The notes under the pieces are model-generated. The model was not told where the DNA came from. It made no database searches and worked only from the letters and a program-made list of their open reading frames with translations. Of a DNA stretch of 64,000 nt, positions 1-8,144 are shown piece by piece; the stretch's first letter is position 1, and each line of letters starts with the position of its first letter. Made by a program: the position numbers and the translations under genes. Source of the stretch: Arcicella sp034931005 (GTDB lineage: Bacteria; Bacteroidota; Bacteroidia; Cytophagales; Spirosomataceae); the NCBI RefSeq assembly GCF_034931005.1, contig NZ_JAYGIN010000004.1, positions 1-64,000 of the forward strand, read 5' to 3'.

Positions 1-88
1 AATGGTAAAAGAGACATTTCGTAACAGACTAAAAAATATTGCACAAGTTTGGATTATCGTATGTGGTCTTGTAAACCTAAATCTTTGA
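1..88 (+). CDS. C-terminal tail of a DDE-type (IS5/DDE_Tnp_4-like) transposase, cut by the window edge
   Basis: An open frame enters from the left edge and stops with TGA at 86-88. Only about 28 residues are visible. They end in FRNRLKNIAQ and then CGLVNLNL, which resembles the C-terminus of DDE_Tnp_4 (IS5-related) transposases, where a basic 'FRNR' stretch is followed by a helix with a CxLxN motif. This is family-level pattern matching on a short tail, so it is uncertain. It fits the accessory character of the next 3 kb. The rest of the gene, and any terminal inverted repeat on the left, lie outside the window. Confidence 0.45.
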   Translation, partial: MVKETFRNRLKNIAQVWIIVCGLVNLNL

Positions 89-217
89 ATAATTATATAT
101 TATTTAGGAAAGTTATCTAATAGGCTTGTTTTTAAAATAGAATTCATTTAGGTTTTTATTTTTTGTTTAGTGTATTTTATATAAATCAAACAATTAGTGT
201 AAAAGATGCTATCATTT

Positions 218-526
218 TTATTCATGTACCAATGTTAATCTTCCTTCAGTCGATGGCATAGCTGAGAAAAGTTCTCTTTTTTGGATTTCAACCCAAATTT
301 CCTGCTCCATTTTTTGTTTCTGAATTAAGCTTTCTTTTAACTCAAGAGCTGGGTTAAAAGCGTTCTCTTGTGTCTCAATAGATGATTTTAACGCTGCAAT
401 ATCTCTACGTACCTGCTCCAAGCTATTCTGTAACATTTGGTTTTGTTGCTGGCTAATTGCTGACTGTTGGTTTGTGTCTAAAACAGAAAGTGCTGCCTGA
501 TTAAGTAATTCATTAAAAGTTGTCAT
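218..526 (-). CDS. Small hypothetical protein, glutamine-rich coiled coil
   Basis: 102 residues, not recognised. The N-terminal third is rich in Gln and Asn (residues 19-35), followed by a heptad-like stretch (LEQVRRDIAALKSSIE, about residues 37-52) and a charged segment containing repeated KQK/EQE. There is no signal peptide or membrane helix, so it is probably cytoplasmic and oligomeric. It is the most downstream of three small minus-strand genes (1085-1588, 636-887, 218-526) that may form an accessory module next to the transposase tail. Length and composition make a real gene likely. No function can be inferred. Confidence 0.5.
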   Translation of the reverse strand: MTTFNELLNQAALSVLDTNQQSAISQQQNQMLQNSLEQVRRDIAALKSSIETQENAFNPALELKESLIQKQKMEQEIWVEIQKRELFSAMPSTEGRLTLVHE

Positions 527-635
527 AATTGTGTAATTGGTTTAAATTTTAGAATAATATATAATGTAGTAGGCGTAAAAGTCAATAAAGTTACTCTTGA
601 CAAATAGGTAACGGAAATATTTAGCAAAATCTTAT

Positions 636-887
636 TTAATTGCTAACGACATTTTTTGTACTATGCTCAGCTAATACTTGCATTGTCGATGAATCCTTTG
701 ATAATGTGCAAGTCGCTTTGTGAAACTCATTGAACATATTTAATCTGTATTCTGACACTTTGTGGTCTGGATTGGTCATCAATATCATTTGAACATCAGC
801 AATCGTTATCATTAACTCTTGCCAATCTTCTAATGGATTAACGTTTTCTATTGTGATTACAATAGTATTATCTTTAAACTGAACCAT
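636..887 (-). CDS. Small hypothetical protein
   Basis: 83 residues, not recognised. The sequence mixes beta-like (VQFKDNTIVITIEN) and helical segments (WQELMITIADVQMIL), suggesting a small alpha/beta cytosolic protein. There is no signal peptide. The upstream region (888-1084) contains a helically phased set of AGGTGAG heptamers on the same strand, suggesting this gene, possibly with the 218-526 gene 109 bp downstream, is under the control of a DNA-binding protein acting there. Confidence 0.45.
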   Translation of the reverse strand: MVQFKDNTIVITIENVNPLEDWQELMITIADVQMILMTNPDHKVSEYRLNMFNEFHKATCTLSKDSSTMQVLAEHSTKNVVSN

Positions 888-928
888 AATATATTGAGGT
901 TATACTGATTTACTTTTTATTCATTTAT

Positions 929-1010
929 ACTCACCTGAAACTCACCTTTCTGATTTCTTACCTCACCTATAAGTAACCAAATGTGAGCTTCTCAACTTCA
1001 TAACTCACCT
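929..1010 (-). promoter_or_regulatory. Helically phased heptamer array upstream of the 83-residue gene
   Basis: The heptamer CTCACCT (AGGTGAG on the minus strand) occurs exactly four times, at 930, 941, 962 and 1004. The spacings of 11, 21 and 42 bp are close to one, two and four helical turns, so all copies face the same side of the DNA. Three of the four are preceded by A. A degenerate copy (CTCAACT) lies at 991. The array occupies the spacer before the minus-strand gene at 636-887, as operators or plasmid iterons do. No binding protein is identified. Confidence 0.4.
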
Positions 1011-1084
1011 TTAGCTGACATACACTTGAGTTATTTTTTGCTAATTAAAATTCACAAAACACTGATTTTAAGAACATTATAAAA

Positions 1085-1588
1085 TCAAGTACCTGTTTTC
1101 AAAGGCTCAAAAAATAATGTTTTCTTTCGTGATGCTTTACGACGTTGTTCTGCATTTTCTGCTTCTAAAAATCTGACCTGCTGGCTTAACGCTTGATTTT
1201 CTTGTTCATATTCACTCACCTTAACCTCAGCTTTTTCTAATTTTTGGTCAAGTAAATTCAACTTGTCTTTTAAATAACTCACTTCATTGAAAGATTGACT
1301 GAGTTGTAACTCAACTTGTCTAAGCATTTCAACGGACTCGGCTTCTAATATTTGTGCTTTGTTTTTTTCTACCAAAATTTCACAAAAACTATATAAACTA
1401 TAACCCGAAACAAGCGATAAGTAAGTGACATTAATGTAAAACTCTATGTGAGGAAATGATTTCAAAATACCTAAAAACAACATAGTCATGATGATTGATG
1501 ATACTGCATAAACCACATGATTATATTTAGCCGTGAATCTTGAATTTACTGTGACCATCAAAATACCCCATTCAATGCCAATAGCCAT
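1085..1588 (-). CDS. Membrane-anchored coiled-coil protein, unknown function
   Basis: 167 residues, or 157 if translation starts at the second Met (1558). Two hydrophobic segments (about residues 24-44 and 52-72) are followed by a long charged coiled coil (about 78-150, with LxxKLxxLxxKLEKAE-type heptads) and a basic tail (RRKASRKK). The layout suggests an inner-membrane anchor with a cytoplasmic coiled-coil stalk. The family is not recognised. It is the most upstream of the three minus-strand accessory genes, separated from the 83-residue gene by the phased heptamer array. Confidence 0.5.
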   Translation of the reverse strand: MAIGIEWGILMVTVNSRFTAKYNHVVYAVSSIIMTMLFLGILKSFPHIEFYINVTYLSLVSGYSLYSFCEILVEKNKAQILEAESVEMLRQVELQLSQSFNEVSYLKDKLNLLDQKLEKAEVKVSEYEQENQALSQQVRFLEAENAEQRRKASRKKTLFFEPLKTGT

Positions 1589-1785
1589 TGCCCATGAAGC
1601 AATTAATCGACTCTCTCCAGTTAACGCTTCGGGATATACTTTATTAAAGAGTTATTGGGTTTCAAATTCATAAAACCAAATTAAGATTTGTAACTCTAAA
1701 TTGTTGCCAATATTTTTATGAGTAAATTGAAATATTGACTAAATCATTAGCCTTTTTGATATTTATTGAATTATTTCGTCTGTTC

Positions 1786-1815
1786 TAACGATATATTGCA
1801 GTTATATATTCGTTA
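1786..1815. other. Imperfect inverted repeat at the left border of the nuclease gene
   Basis: TAACGA (1786-1791) and TCGTTA (1810-1815) are exact reverse complements, and the stem extends inward through alternating AT with one bulge. It is followed by CGTTAGCTGG and, 22 bp after the repeat, by the GTG start of the nuclease gene. A related CGTTTAGCTAA string lies beyond the gene at about 3051. The arrangement is reminiscent of a cassette boundary, but this is weak evidence. Confidence 0.25.
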
Positions 1816-1837
1816 GCTGGCATTTTCAACACTGACC

Positions 1838-2969
1838 GTGAAAAAACAACTTCGTAAACCAGAAAATTGGCAAGACTTTGAAGGACTCTGCAAAAAATTG
1901 TGGGGGGAAATTTGGTGTGTTCCAAATAAAATAAAAAAGAATGGAAGACTTGGACAGCTACAAAGTGGAGTTGATGTTTATGCAATACCTAAAGGGAAAG
2001 AAACCTATTGGGGAATACAATGCAAAGGCAAAGACGAATACACAAATGCAAAACTTACTTCTGACGAAATTGATAGAGAGGTTGCAAAAGCAAAAACATT
2101 TAATCCTAAATTAGGCGTTTTCATAATTGCAACGACTGCAAATAAAAATGTTTCAATTGAAGAGTATGTAAGGATAAAAGATATTGAAAGTAGGAAAAAT
2201 GGCGGATTTGAAATCCTACTTTATTCTTGGGAAGACATTGTAGATTTAATTGAAGAGAATAGAGAAACATTTAATTTTTACGTTAATCAACAACAATATG
2301 CTGACAACTTTTCTTTTAACGTGTTTCTGACAGATTTTAAAACAGAAATTACAATTGAACCAACTTGTATTAGAAAAATCAGACAATATAAATTAAAAAA
2401 AGCTAAGACAGATATTTATCCTTTTGACAATGATCAATTCTTAAAGAAACTTTCTGCTTTGAATGATTGGAACAACTTCGGTAATTTTAATAATATCAAT
2501 TATGCACTTTGTGACTTTGAAATTATTATGGTAAACGAAGGAAATAAAGTGATAGAAGATTGGAGACTAAAAATTGAATTTGAGAAAGAAAATTTTACAA
2601 AAATAACCGACACCGTTAGTAGTGGATCTTCAGGAATGGTTAAACGGACATACTGCGAAGACAATGAAATTAAGTACAGACCTTCAGACAACAAACCTTT
2701 AGTTCAAATTTTTTAAAGCTTGGATTGAGCCATTAGCAAAAGAATATGAACTAAAAATAGTTTGGACACTTATTGCCAGAGATTATAACAATCAAGGAGA
2801 ACTAAAAATGATTGTAAAACCAAAATACGAAGATGAGTACATTGATATTGAAGTTGACAACGAAAGTGAATTGAAACCCAATGAGGTAATTGAAATAAAA
2901 GCAAAAAAGCATTATCCAAAAGAAAGTGATAATAATTCAAGAAAGTTTAACTATAGGAATAGACTGTAG
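1838..2969 (+). pseudogene. Frameshifted PD-(D/E)XK (Mrr-like) restriction nuclease
   Basis: The first frame starts with GTG at 1838 and stops at 2716 (292 residues). Residues 1-150 look like a restriction-endonuclease-fold domain: GVDVYAI followed by WGIQCKGK gives the D...QxK catalytic core of Mrr-like and type IV enzymes. The stop arises just after a run of six T (2709-2714). If one T is skipped, the reading continues in the +1 frame as FKAWIEPLAKEYELK for about 85 more residues to a TAG at 2967-2969, giving a coherent protein of about 377 residues. So the gene is broken by one extra T, by slipped-strand switching, or by a sequencing error. The catalytic domain is intact in the first frame. 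The target is unknown; defence against foreign DNA is the likely role. Confidence 0.65.
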
Positions 2970-2985
2970 ACAAAGCTGCCACAAT

Positions 2986-3030
2986 AAGACTACTTGCATC
3001 ATGGCTTGCAGTCATGATGCAAGTAGTCTT
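2986..3030. repeat. Perfect 18-bp hairpin downstream of the nuclease gene
   Basis: The arms at 2986-3003 and 3013-3030 are exact reverse complements (AAGACTACTTGCATCATG), separated by a 9-nt loop. A further pair, CACAAT (2980-2985) and ATTGTG (3040-3045), can extend the structure across an internal bulge. There is no T-run, so it is not a classical terminator. It lies 16 bp after the nuclease stop. Confidence 0.6.
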
Positions 3031-3134
3031 GAACTTAACATTGTGCAGTCCGTTTAGCTAATTTCTCTTATGATTTGCCGTTCGACTTGAAGATTTTGGA
3101 AGAGAAGGTTTTATAATTTTCAATAAAAACTACA

Positions 3135-3174
3135 AAAAAACAGGAGGTAATCTTTCGACTACCTCCTGTTTTTA
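3135..3174 (-). terminator. Rho-independent terminator of the GWxTD lipoprotein gene
   Basis: CAGGAGGTA and TACCTCCTG form a strong stem flanked by A and T runs. It overlaps the TAA stop of the minus-strand lipoprotein gene (3172-3174). The symmetry would also allow it to stop plus-strand transcripts from the nuclease side. Confidence 0.8.
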
Positions 3175-4422
3175 TTTAATCACAACATCTCCATTTCGCC
3201 ATTGTTCAACCGTTGGAAACCAAATGGATTGATATTCTGCATAACGTTGAAGTTCGTAATGGTCATCTACGAATTGATTGGAACGCTTCGTAAAAGTAAA
3301 ATTCAATTCTGAATATTGTGTTGCCCGATTGTATGTCCAAATTTCCCGGTCTTTAGTTCTGCTGATTCTTACGGGGTCGCCCATGATGATAAAAACCATT
3401 CCTTTGTCAGTTTTCCAACCTTCTTTGTATGTTGTAAACAATCGATTGGCTTGCTCTACTCGCTGATAAAAGGCTTTTATGGTACGTTTAGCCGTTGATT
3501 GATTTCCTTGCATGATGTTCAACCAATAGTTATCGAGTGTTCGCTTTGGCTCTTTTGAATTATATAAATCTGCCGTTTCAGCGTTGGTACTCATATAAAT
3601 TAATGGACGAACTAATTTTTCAGGACGGGTTAACTTAGGAAATCGCTTATCAGTAACAACCATGCCTATTCCATAGGCTTCTGTGGTATCTCTCGAAAAA
3701 TAATAAAGAGCATCATGTGCTAAAACAATGGGCGTATTGGCACTCACAGTAAAGGCAGAATCTACATAAAGACTTTTAGTCGGAATTTTAGGCGTTGTTG
3801 ACATTGGCGACAAAGCTGCTTCAAATTCATATTTGTAACGATACGCTTTAAAAGTCTGAGGGCGATTATCCAAACTTCTCAAAACAACGGTATCTTCTAC
3901 TGACAGAAAGTTCTTAGGAAGTGGCTTCTTTCCTGCTTTATCAAAAAACATAAAATAGTCTCCTACTTTTCCCGACTGAAATCTCAACAAACAATCATTC
4001 GTTGTTTTGTTATTAGTTTTCAAATCTTTTATCTCGGTCAATAACAATCCTGTAAAATTGCCTTTAGGTTTTGGCACATCAAACCATACTGTAAAAAGCT
4101 CGTCATTCTCCGATACATTCTCTGTACTTATTACAACTGTACTCGAACTTAAAGATTGTTGCTTTGCCGTATAATCTGGATATAGATTATAACTTATCAC
4201 ATACTCCTTCAAAAAATCACTTATCGTCAGGTTTCTGTCAGCATTAATACTGATATAAACTCTTGATGATGAGCCATTATCTAAAAACCTACTTTTACTA
4301 ATTAATCTTTGTAGCGTTACTCGGTTCTCAGCCAGATTATTAGTTTTTTTATTATTGGAATTGGTAGCGGTACAACCTACCAATAAGGCAATAGAGATAC
4401 AGGTAAATAGTATTTTTTTCAT
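3172..4422 (-). CDS. GWxTD domain-containing lipoprotein
   Basis: 416 residues. The N-terminus is a lipoprotein signal (MKKILFTCISIALLVGC, lipobox Cys17), so the protein is lipidated and probably sits in the outer membrane or periplasm. The GWxTD signature that names the family is present as GWKTD at residues 335-339, followed by GMVFIIMGDP and the usual EIWTYN a little later. Length and order match the family in Bacteroidota. The biochemical role is not established. The gene is monocistronic: a terminator overlaps its stop and the next gene upstream is divergent. Confidence 0.9.
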   Translation of the reverse strand: MKKILFTCISIALLVGCTATNSNNKKTNNLAENRVTLQRLISKSRFLDNGSSSRVYISINADRNLTISDFLKEYVISYNLYPDYTAKQQSLSSSTVVISTENVSENDELFTVWFDVPKPKGNFTGLLLTEIKDLKTNNKTTNDCLLRFQSGKVGDYFMFFDKAGKKPLPKNFLSVEDTVVLRSLDNRPQTFKAYRYKYEFEAALSPMSTTPKIPTKSLYVDSAFTVSANTPIVLAHDALYYFSRDTTEAYGIGMVVTDKRFPKLTRPEKLVRPLIYMSTNAETADLYNSKEPKRTLDNYWLNIMQGNQSTAKRTIKAFYQRVEQANRLFTTYKEGWKTDKGMVFIIMGDPVRISRTKDREIWTYNRATQYSELNFTFTKRSNQFVDDHYELQRYAEYQSIWFPTVEQWRNGDVVIK

Positions 4423-4586
4423 AAATTAAGAATCAATTTTTACTTATAACGAATTCAATTTAGGAAGTATTTTTCTGATGTCAAGCAAAAGCGGTAAATT
4501 TGGCATAAAATTGTAAGATAAATTCATAATATATCTTTATGGGCAGAATCCTGTGAAGTAATTGAGCAAAATATACCCCAAGAATC

Positions 4587-5357
4587 ATGTACAAAACCAC
4601 CGAAATTGCCTCCTCTGAAATCATTTCTGACAATCCTGTTCATCAGCGTTTGTTATTTCCATATATTGAAGCTGCCAAAATGGTTTCGGGAAATTTACTC
4701 GAAATTGGCTGTGGAACGGGACGTGGAGTTGCAGTTTTAGCTCCTTCAGTTTCTAATTTTACGGGCGTTGATAAAAATGAGCCGTTAATGACTAAACTGA
4801 CAGCAGAGTATCCGAATTTCAAATTTATTGATATGTTTTTGCCTCCACTGAAAGGTTTGGCAGATAATACCTTCGACTATATCGTTACTTTTCAAGTAAT
4901 TGAACATATTGAAGACGACAACGAATTCATCAAAGAAGCTCACCGTGTGCTAAAACCTGGAGGAAAGTTGATTTTGACGACCGTAAACCGTAAATATTCA
5001 TTATCAAGAAATCCTTGGCACGTGCGTGAATATTTGGCGAGTGAGTTGAAAAACTTAATTTTAAAGCATTTCGGAAGTATTGAAACGAAAGGTGTTCACG
5101 GAAACCCCAAAGTGATGGCATATTATGAAGAAAATAAGCGTTCTGTCGAGAAAATTACTCGTTTCGACATTTTCAATCTTCAATACCGCTTGCCAAGATG
5201 GATGTTACAAATTCCTTATGACATCGCTAACCGAATGAGCCGAAATATTATCCAAAAATCAGATAATCAATTGGTTACAGGTATTACACATGAAGATTAT
5301 TTCTTGAATAACGACGCAGAAGAATGCTTTGACTTTTTCTATATCGCTACGAAGTAG
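4587..5357 (+). CDS. Class I SAM-dependent methyltransferase
   Basis: 256 residues. The Rossmann-like motif I is clear (LLEIGCGTGRG, residues 37-47), followed by the acidic TGVDKNE motif that binds SAM ribose, the FDYIVTFQVIEH motif and HRVLKPGGKLILT, the post-IV motif of Methyltransf_11/25 proteins. The substrate is unknown; the C-terminal third, with several aromatic residues, probably recognises it. It is cytosolic, with no signal peptide. It starts at ATG shortly after a TATCTTTA string (4532-4539) resembling the Bacteroidota -7 element. The 3' end merges with a heptanucleotide tandem repeat that begins inside the stop codon. Confidence 0.85.
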   Translation: MYKTTEIASSEIISDNPVHQRLLFPYIEAAKMVSGNLLEIGCGTGRGVAVLAPSVSNFTGVDKNEPLMTKLTAEYPNFKFIDMFLPPLKGLADNTFDYIVTFQVIEHIEDDNEFIKEAHRVLKPGGKLILTTVNRKYSLSRNPWHVREYLASELKNLILKHFGSIETKGVHGNPKVMAYYEENKRSVEKITRFDIFNLQYRLPRWMLQIPYDIANRMSRNIIQKSDNQLVTGITHEDYFLNNDAEECFDFFYIATK

Positions 5358-5436
5358 AGATTAGAGATTAGAGATTAGAGATTAGAGATTAGAGATTAGA
5401 GATTAGAGATTAGAGATTAGAGATTAGAGATTAGAG
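5356..5436. repeat. Heptanucleotide tandem repeat (AGAGATT, 11 copies plus 4 nt)
   Basis: Eleven perfect AGAGATT units run from 5356 to 5432, followed by AGAG. The first unit starts on the second base of the methyltransferase stop codon. The perfection of the copies indicates recent slippage expansion, so copy number should vary between strains. The repeat contains TAG in one frame, so loss of the stop would add only a short tail. Confidence 0.95.
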
Positions 5437-5493
5437 GAAATGGCTTTCTTAGAATTTAAGTTCACTTTCCAGTATAAATTATTGACATTAAGC

Positions 5494-5534
5494 AAAAAAG
5501 GCTCAAAATTGAAATTCAATTTTGAGCCTTTTTA
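5494..5534. terminator. Bidirectional terminator between methyltransferase and lipocalin-like genes
   Basis: A near-complete palindrome: AAAAAGGCTCAAAATTGAA, one central base, then its reverse complement, with A and T runs on either side. It lies between two convergent genes and can serve both. Confidence 0.8.
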
Positions 5535-5555
5535 TTTTTACAAACATCAAATGCT

Positions 5556-6146
5556 TTAACTTCTTGGCATCATTTTATAAGTAATATTTACTTTTTCAGT
5601 TCTTTCATCAACAATGCCTGCATAAAAACCCGCAAAAACGGCTGCTGTCTGAATGTCTATATCATTTAGATTACTGATGTCCCATTTTACTTTCTGAGCA
5701 TCAATACTTAAATGTAAGACCAAACGGTTTTTCCCTTTTTCAAGAATATCCCAAGCTACTTCTTGACCATCTTCAAATTCCATTAACAACTTTGTGTTGT
5801 TTTCTTTCAAATCCCAAGTACCAATATGCTTCTTTCCGCTTTCATCTGTATAAACTACTTTTTCATCAGCAGAAATTTTAAAAGACTCTTTTGAGAAGTC
5901 GTGTAAATTAGCATCAATACCACGTTCATACAATACGTTTCTACGAGCGTCAGCTTGATAATTCACGACATTTACAATCCAATTTCTTGATAACATTTTC
6001 ACTAATGTTTCGTCATCTACTTCTTGAACTGTTACTAATTGGCTTTTCTGGGGAGAAAGATTACTTTGTTGTTGCTTGACTTTACAAGCATAAACTACTG
6101 AGCCAAATACTAAAATGGCAACAGTTAATTTAACGATTTTTTTCAT
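5556..6146 (-). CDS. Lipocalin-like secreted protein or lipoprotein, unknown ligand
   Basis: 196 residues. The N-terminus is a signal peptide (MKKIVKLTVAILVFGSVVYAC); Cys21 may be a lipid-modified cysteine, although Tyr at -2 is atypical. The mature part contains short beta-strand repeats (KVVYTDESGKKHIGTWDLKE, then TKLLMEFEDGQEV, then NRLVLHLSID) in the style of lipocalin-like domains that measure 'template plus W' strands. The exact family is not certain. The gene is alone; it is preceded by an unusually long leader (6147 to about 6402) behind a good promoter, and closed by the terminator at 5494-5534. Confidence 0.6.
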   Translation of the reverse strand: MKKIVKLTVAILVFGSVVYACKVKQQQSNLSPQKSQLVTVQEVDDETLVKMLSRNWIVNVVNYQADARRNVLYERGIDANLHDFSKESFKISADEKVVYTDESGKKHIGTWDLKENNTKLLMEFEDGQEVAWDILEKGKNRLVLHLSIDAQKVKWDISNLNDIDIQTAAVFAGFYAGIVDERTEKVNITYKMMPRS

Positions 6147-6402
6147 CTCCTTACTTTTTGTTTATGTAAATCTCTTTTGATTTACGTTAATAGATAATTA
6201 TCCCGAGACTTCGACTGGAAGCCTTTTTAGAAGTAAATAATTATTTTCGAGTGGTTAGTAATATTAGGATTTTTTCGTGGAAATGTTTTCCTGTGATACG
6301 TCAGGAATGAGAAAAGAAACTTGACAAGCTACTGTATTTCAGTAGTTTAAGATTAGCAATATTTGTGCGACTTCAAAGAACGAATTGTACATTTCCACAA
6401 AC
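6147..6402 (-). other. Long predicted 5' leader of the lipocalin-like gene
   Basis: No gene is found between 6147 and 6619. The promoter at 6409-6441 places the transcript start near 6402, leaving roughly 255 untranslated bases before the ATG at 6146. The leader can form several hairpins, including GTAAATC/GATTTAC near the start codon (6166-6185) and CTACTG/CAGTAG (about 6331-6348). It does not match any riboswitch I recognise. The remainder (6442-6560) shows nothing besides the NPP terminator that follows. Confidence 0.35.
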
Positions 6403-6408
6403 AGTGTA

Positions 6409-6441
6409 CAAAGATAGCACAAAAAAAATCAAAAAAACAAA
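6409..6441 (-). promoter_or_regulatory. Predicted Bacteroidota-type promoter
   Basis: On the minus strand TTTG (6438-6441) and TATCTTTG (6409-6416) are separated by 21 bases, matching the TTTG-N19-21-TAnnTTTG consensus of the Bacteroidota primary sigma factor. It faces the lipocalin-like gene. Confidence 0.55.
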
Positions 6442-6560
6442 CCGCTTGATAAAAAAGCAAAATTGTACTTTAACTTGATTCATATAATTATGCTAATTAA
6501 TCGGATTGTCCAATTTATTAAAATGAACACTTGAAATACTAAAAGGATTCATCCTAACGA

Positions 6561-6592
6561 AAAAAACCGCTTCTTCACAGAAACGGTTTTTT
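6561..6592 (-). terminator. Terminator of the NPP phosphodiesterase gene
   Basis: AAAAAACCG (6561-6569) pairs with CGGTTTTTT (6584-6592). It lies 28 bases beyond the stop of the minus-strand gene, with a T-run in that orientation. Confidence 0.7.
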
Positions 6593-6619
6593 GTATCAAA
6601 TTACTACAAATGAGTAAAA

Positions 6620-7876
6620 TTATTTTTTCAAAATGGGAGCTAAAACTTTCAATTTTCCGTCAATTTCATGTTCATATTTTAATCCCAAAATTTCAGTTAT
6701 CATTGGATAAACATTCACATTTTCAAAACCGCTAATTTTTTGTCCTTGATTAAAAGCTGGCCCCCAAGCGAAGAAAGTTGCGTGCATATCCTCTATGGCT
6801 GGGTCAAATCCGTGTTTCCCAAGTGTGGTTGATTTACCTGTTATTCCAAAAACTTTTGGCAAATGTGGTACTAAAAGTATATCTCCAATTCTATTAAATT
6901 TATCGTCTTTGGTTCTATAATGCCAACGCTTCGGAATACGTTTTGCCAAATAAACATCAAAATCTTTGGCTTCTTTTTTCAATGCCTTATAAGTTGGTTT
7001 AATATCATTTTTATCTTTTGCATAAAGGTGCAAAAGTGCATCTCCACGAGGAATTGTAAATTTTGCAGGGTCAATTGACTTTGGTAAAGGCATGGTATGC
7101 TCATTATCAACTTTAGTCATTCCATGGTCAGAAACAAAGACAAAATTGACTGGCAAATGCAATGAATCTACCGTTGTCACTAATTTCGCAATGCTATTAT
7201 CAACAAAATGTACTGCTTCTTCAACTTGTGTTGCATCTGGACCAAAAGTATGGGCTTCGTGGTCAACTTCTGGAAAGTAAAACGTAATAAGGTGTGGACG
7301 TTTTTCTTCTGGCAATTGTAACCAATTTTTTACAGTTTTGATACGAGTATCAATATCTATTTTTTCGTTATAATTGTAATAATAGGTTGGCAAAGTCCCC
7401 TGAATATTACTTTCGGAAGCCACCCAATAAAAACTGGCACTTAACATTTTTTGCTGTTCAGCCAAAACCCATAATGGCGTACCTCCATACCAAGAACCAT
7501 CAGCAACGGCTTTTTTATTGCCCATACCATAACCTTCATTTCTTTGTGGGTCATAAAAAGAGTTATCCACCAAACCATGATGAGCAGGATACATTCCTGT
7601 TACAATAGAATAATGATTAGGAAAAGTTAAGGAAGGATACGAAGATTGCATAAATGTCGCTGATATACCTTCATCACTCAATTTAAGAAGATTTTGGGCT
7701 TGATATTTCTTGGCAAAATCAGCTCGAAAACCGTCCGCAGAAATCAAAATAACATAAGGTTTGTGTGTTTGTTCTGGACTATTTGTTCGGTTAGGAATTA
7801 CTTGTTGGGTTAAATCTTGAGAAAAAGATGTGAAAGAACTCAAGCAAAGTAAGACAGAAATAAATCGTTTAATCAT
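6620..7876 (-). CDS. Secreted alkaline-phosphatase-superfamily phosphodiesterase (ectonucleotide pyrophosphatase/NPP type)
   Basis: I start it at the ATG at 7876 (418 residues), because a signal peptide (MIKRFISVLLCLSSFTSFSQ) begins there; an ATG eight codons upstream is less likely. The first metal motif is ISADGFRADF, the nucleophile motif YPSLTFPNHYSIVTG carries the Thr of NPP enzymes, and EVDHEAH and VSDHGM supply the remaining metal ligands. The family hydrolyses phosphodiester or pyrophosphate bonds of nucleotides or lysophospholipids in the periplasm. The substrate cannot be read from the sequence. It ends in KVLAPILKK with no sorting domain. Monocistronic. Confidence 0.88.
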   Translation of the reverse strand: MIKRFISVLLCLSSFTSFSQDLTQQVIPNRTNSPEQTHKPYVILISADGFRADFAKKYQAQNLLKLSDEGISATFMQSSYPSLTFPNHYSIVTGMYPAHHGLVDNSFYDPQRNEGYGMGNKKAVADGSWYGGTPLWVLAEQQKMLSASFYWVASESNIQGTLPTYYYNYNEKIDIDTRIKTVKNWLQLPEEKRPHLITFYFPEVDHEAHTFGPDATQVEEAVHFVDNSIAKLVTTVDSLHLPVNFVFVSDHGMTKVDNEHTMPLPKSIDPAKFTIPRGDALLHLYAKDKNDIKPTYKALKKEAKDFDVYLAKRIPKRWHYRTKDDKFNRIGDILLVPHLPKVFGITGKSTTLGKHGFDPAIEDMHATFFAWGPAFNQGQKISGFENVNVYPMITEILGLKYEHEIDGKLKVLAPILKK

Positions 7877-8144
7877 GATTTCATTTAAAATAGCTGACAT
7901 TTCAGCTAAAGAATTTTAGTTTGGATGAATATATTAAACCCACAATTTAGCCCATAACAATACAAAAACAAAAGACATTTATAAGTATCGACCTCATTTA
8001 ATGTCTTCAAAAGGCAAAAACACCCTATTTTTTGGAAGAATTTAAAAACGAAAAACATAAACATAGAAAAGACAGCGAAAACTTTACGAACTTTGTAACA
8101 ATTATTCACGTGTGAGGCAGACTCATAGATTTACGATTCCTGAT

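Noticed and set aside
7906..8109. Open frame of 67 codons on the minus strand between the NPP and rlmB genes
   Set aside because: Phe/Cys-rich translation of AT-rich intergenic DNA with no recognisable motif; it reads as a chance frame in a divergent promoter region.
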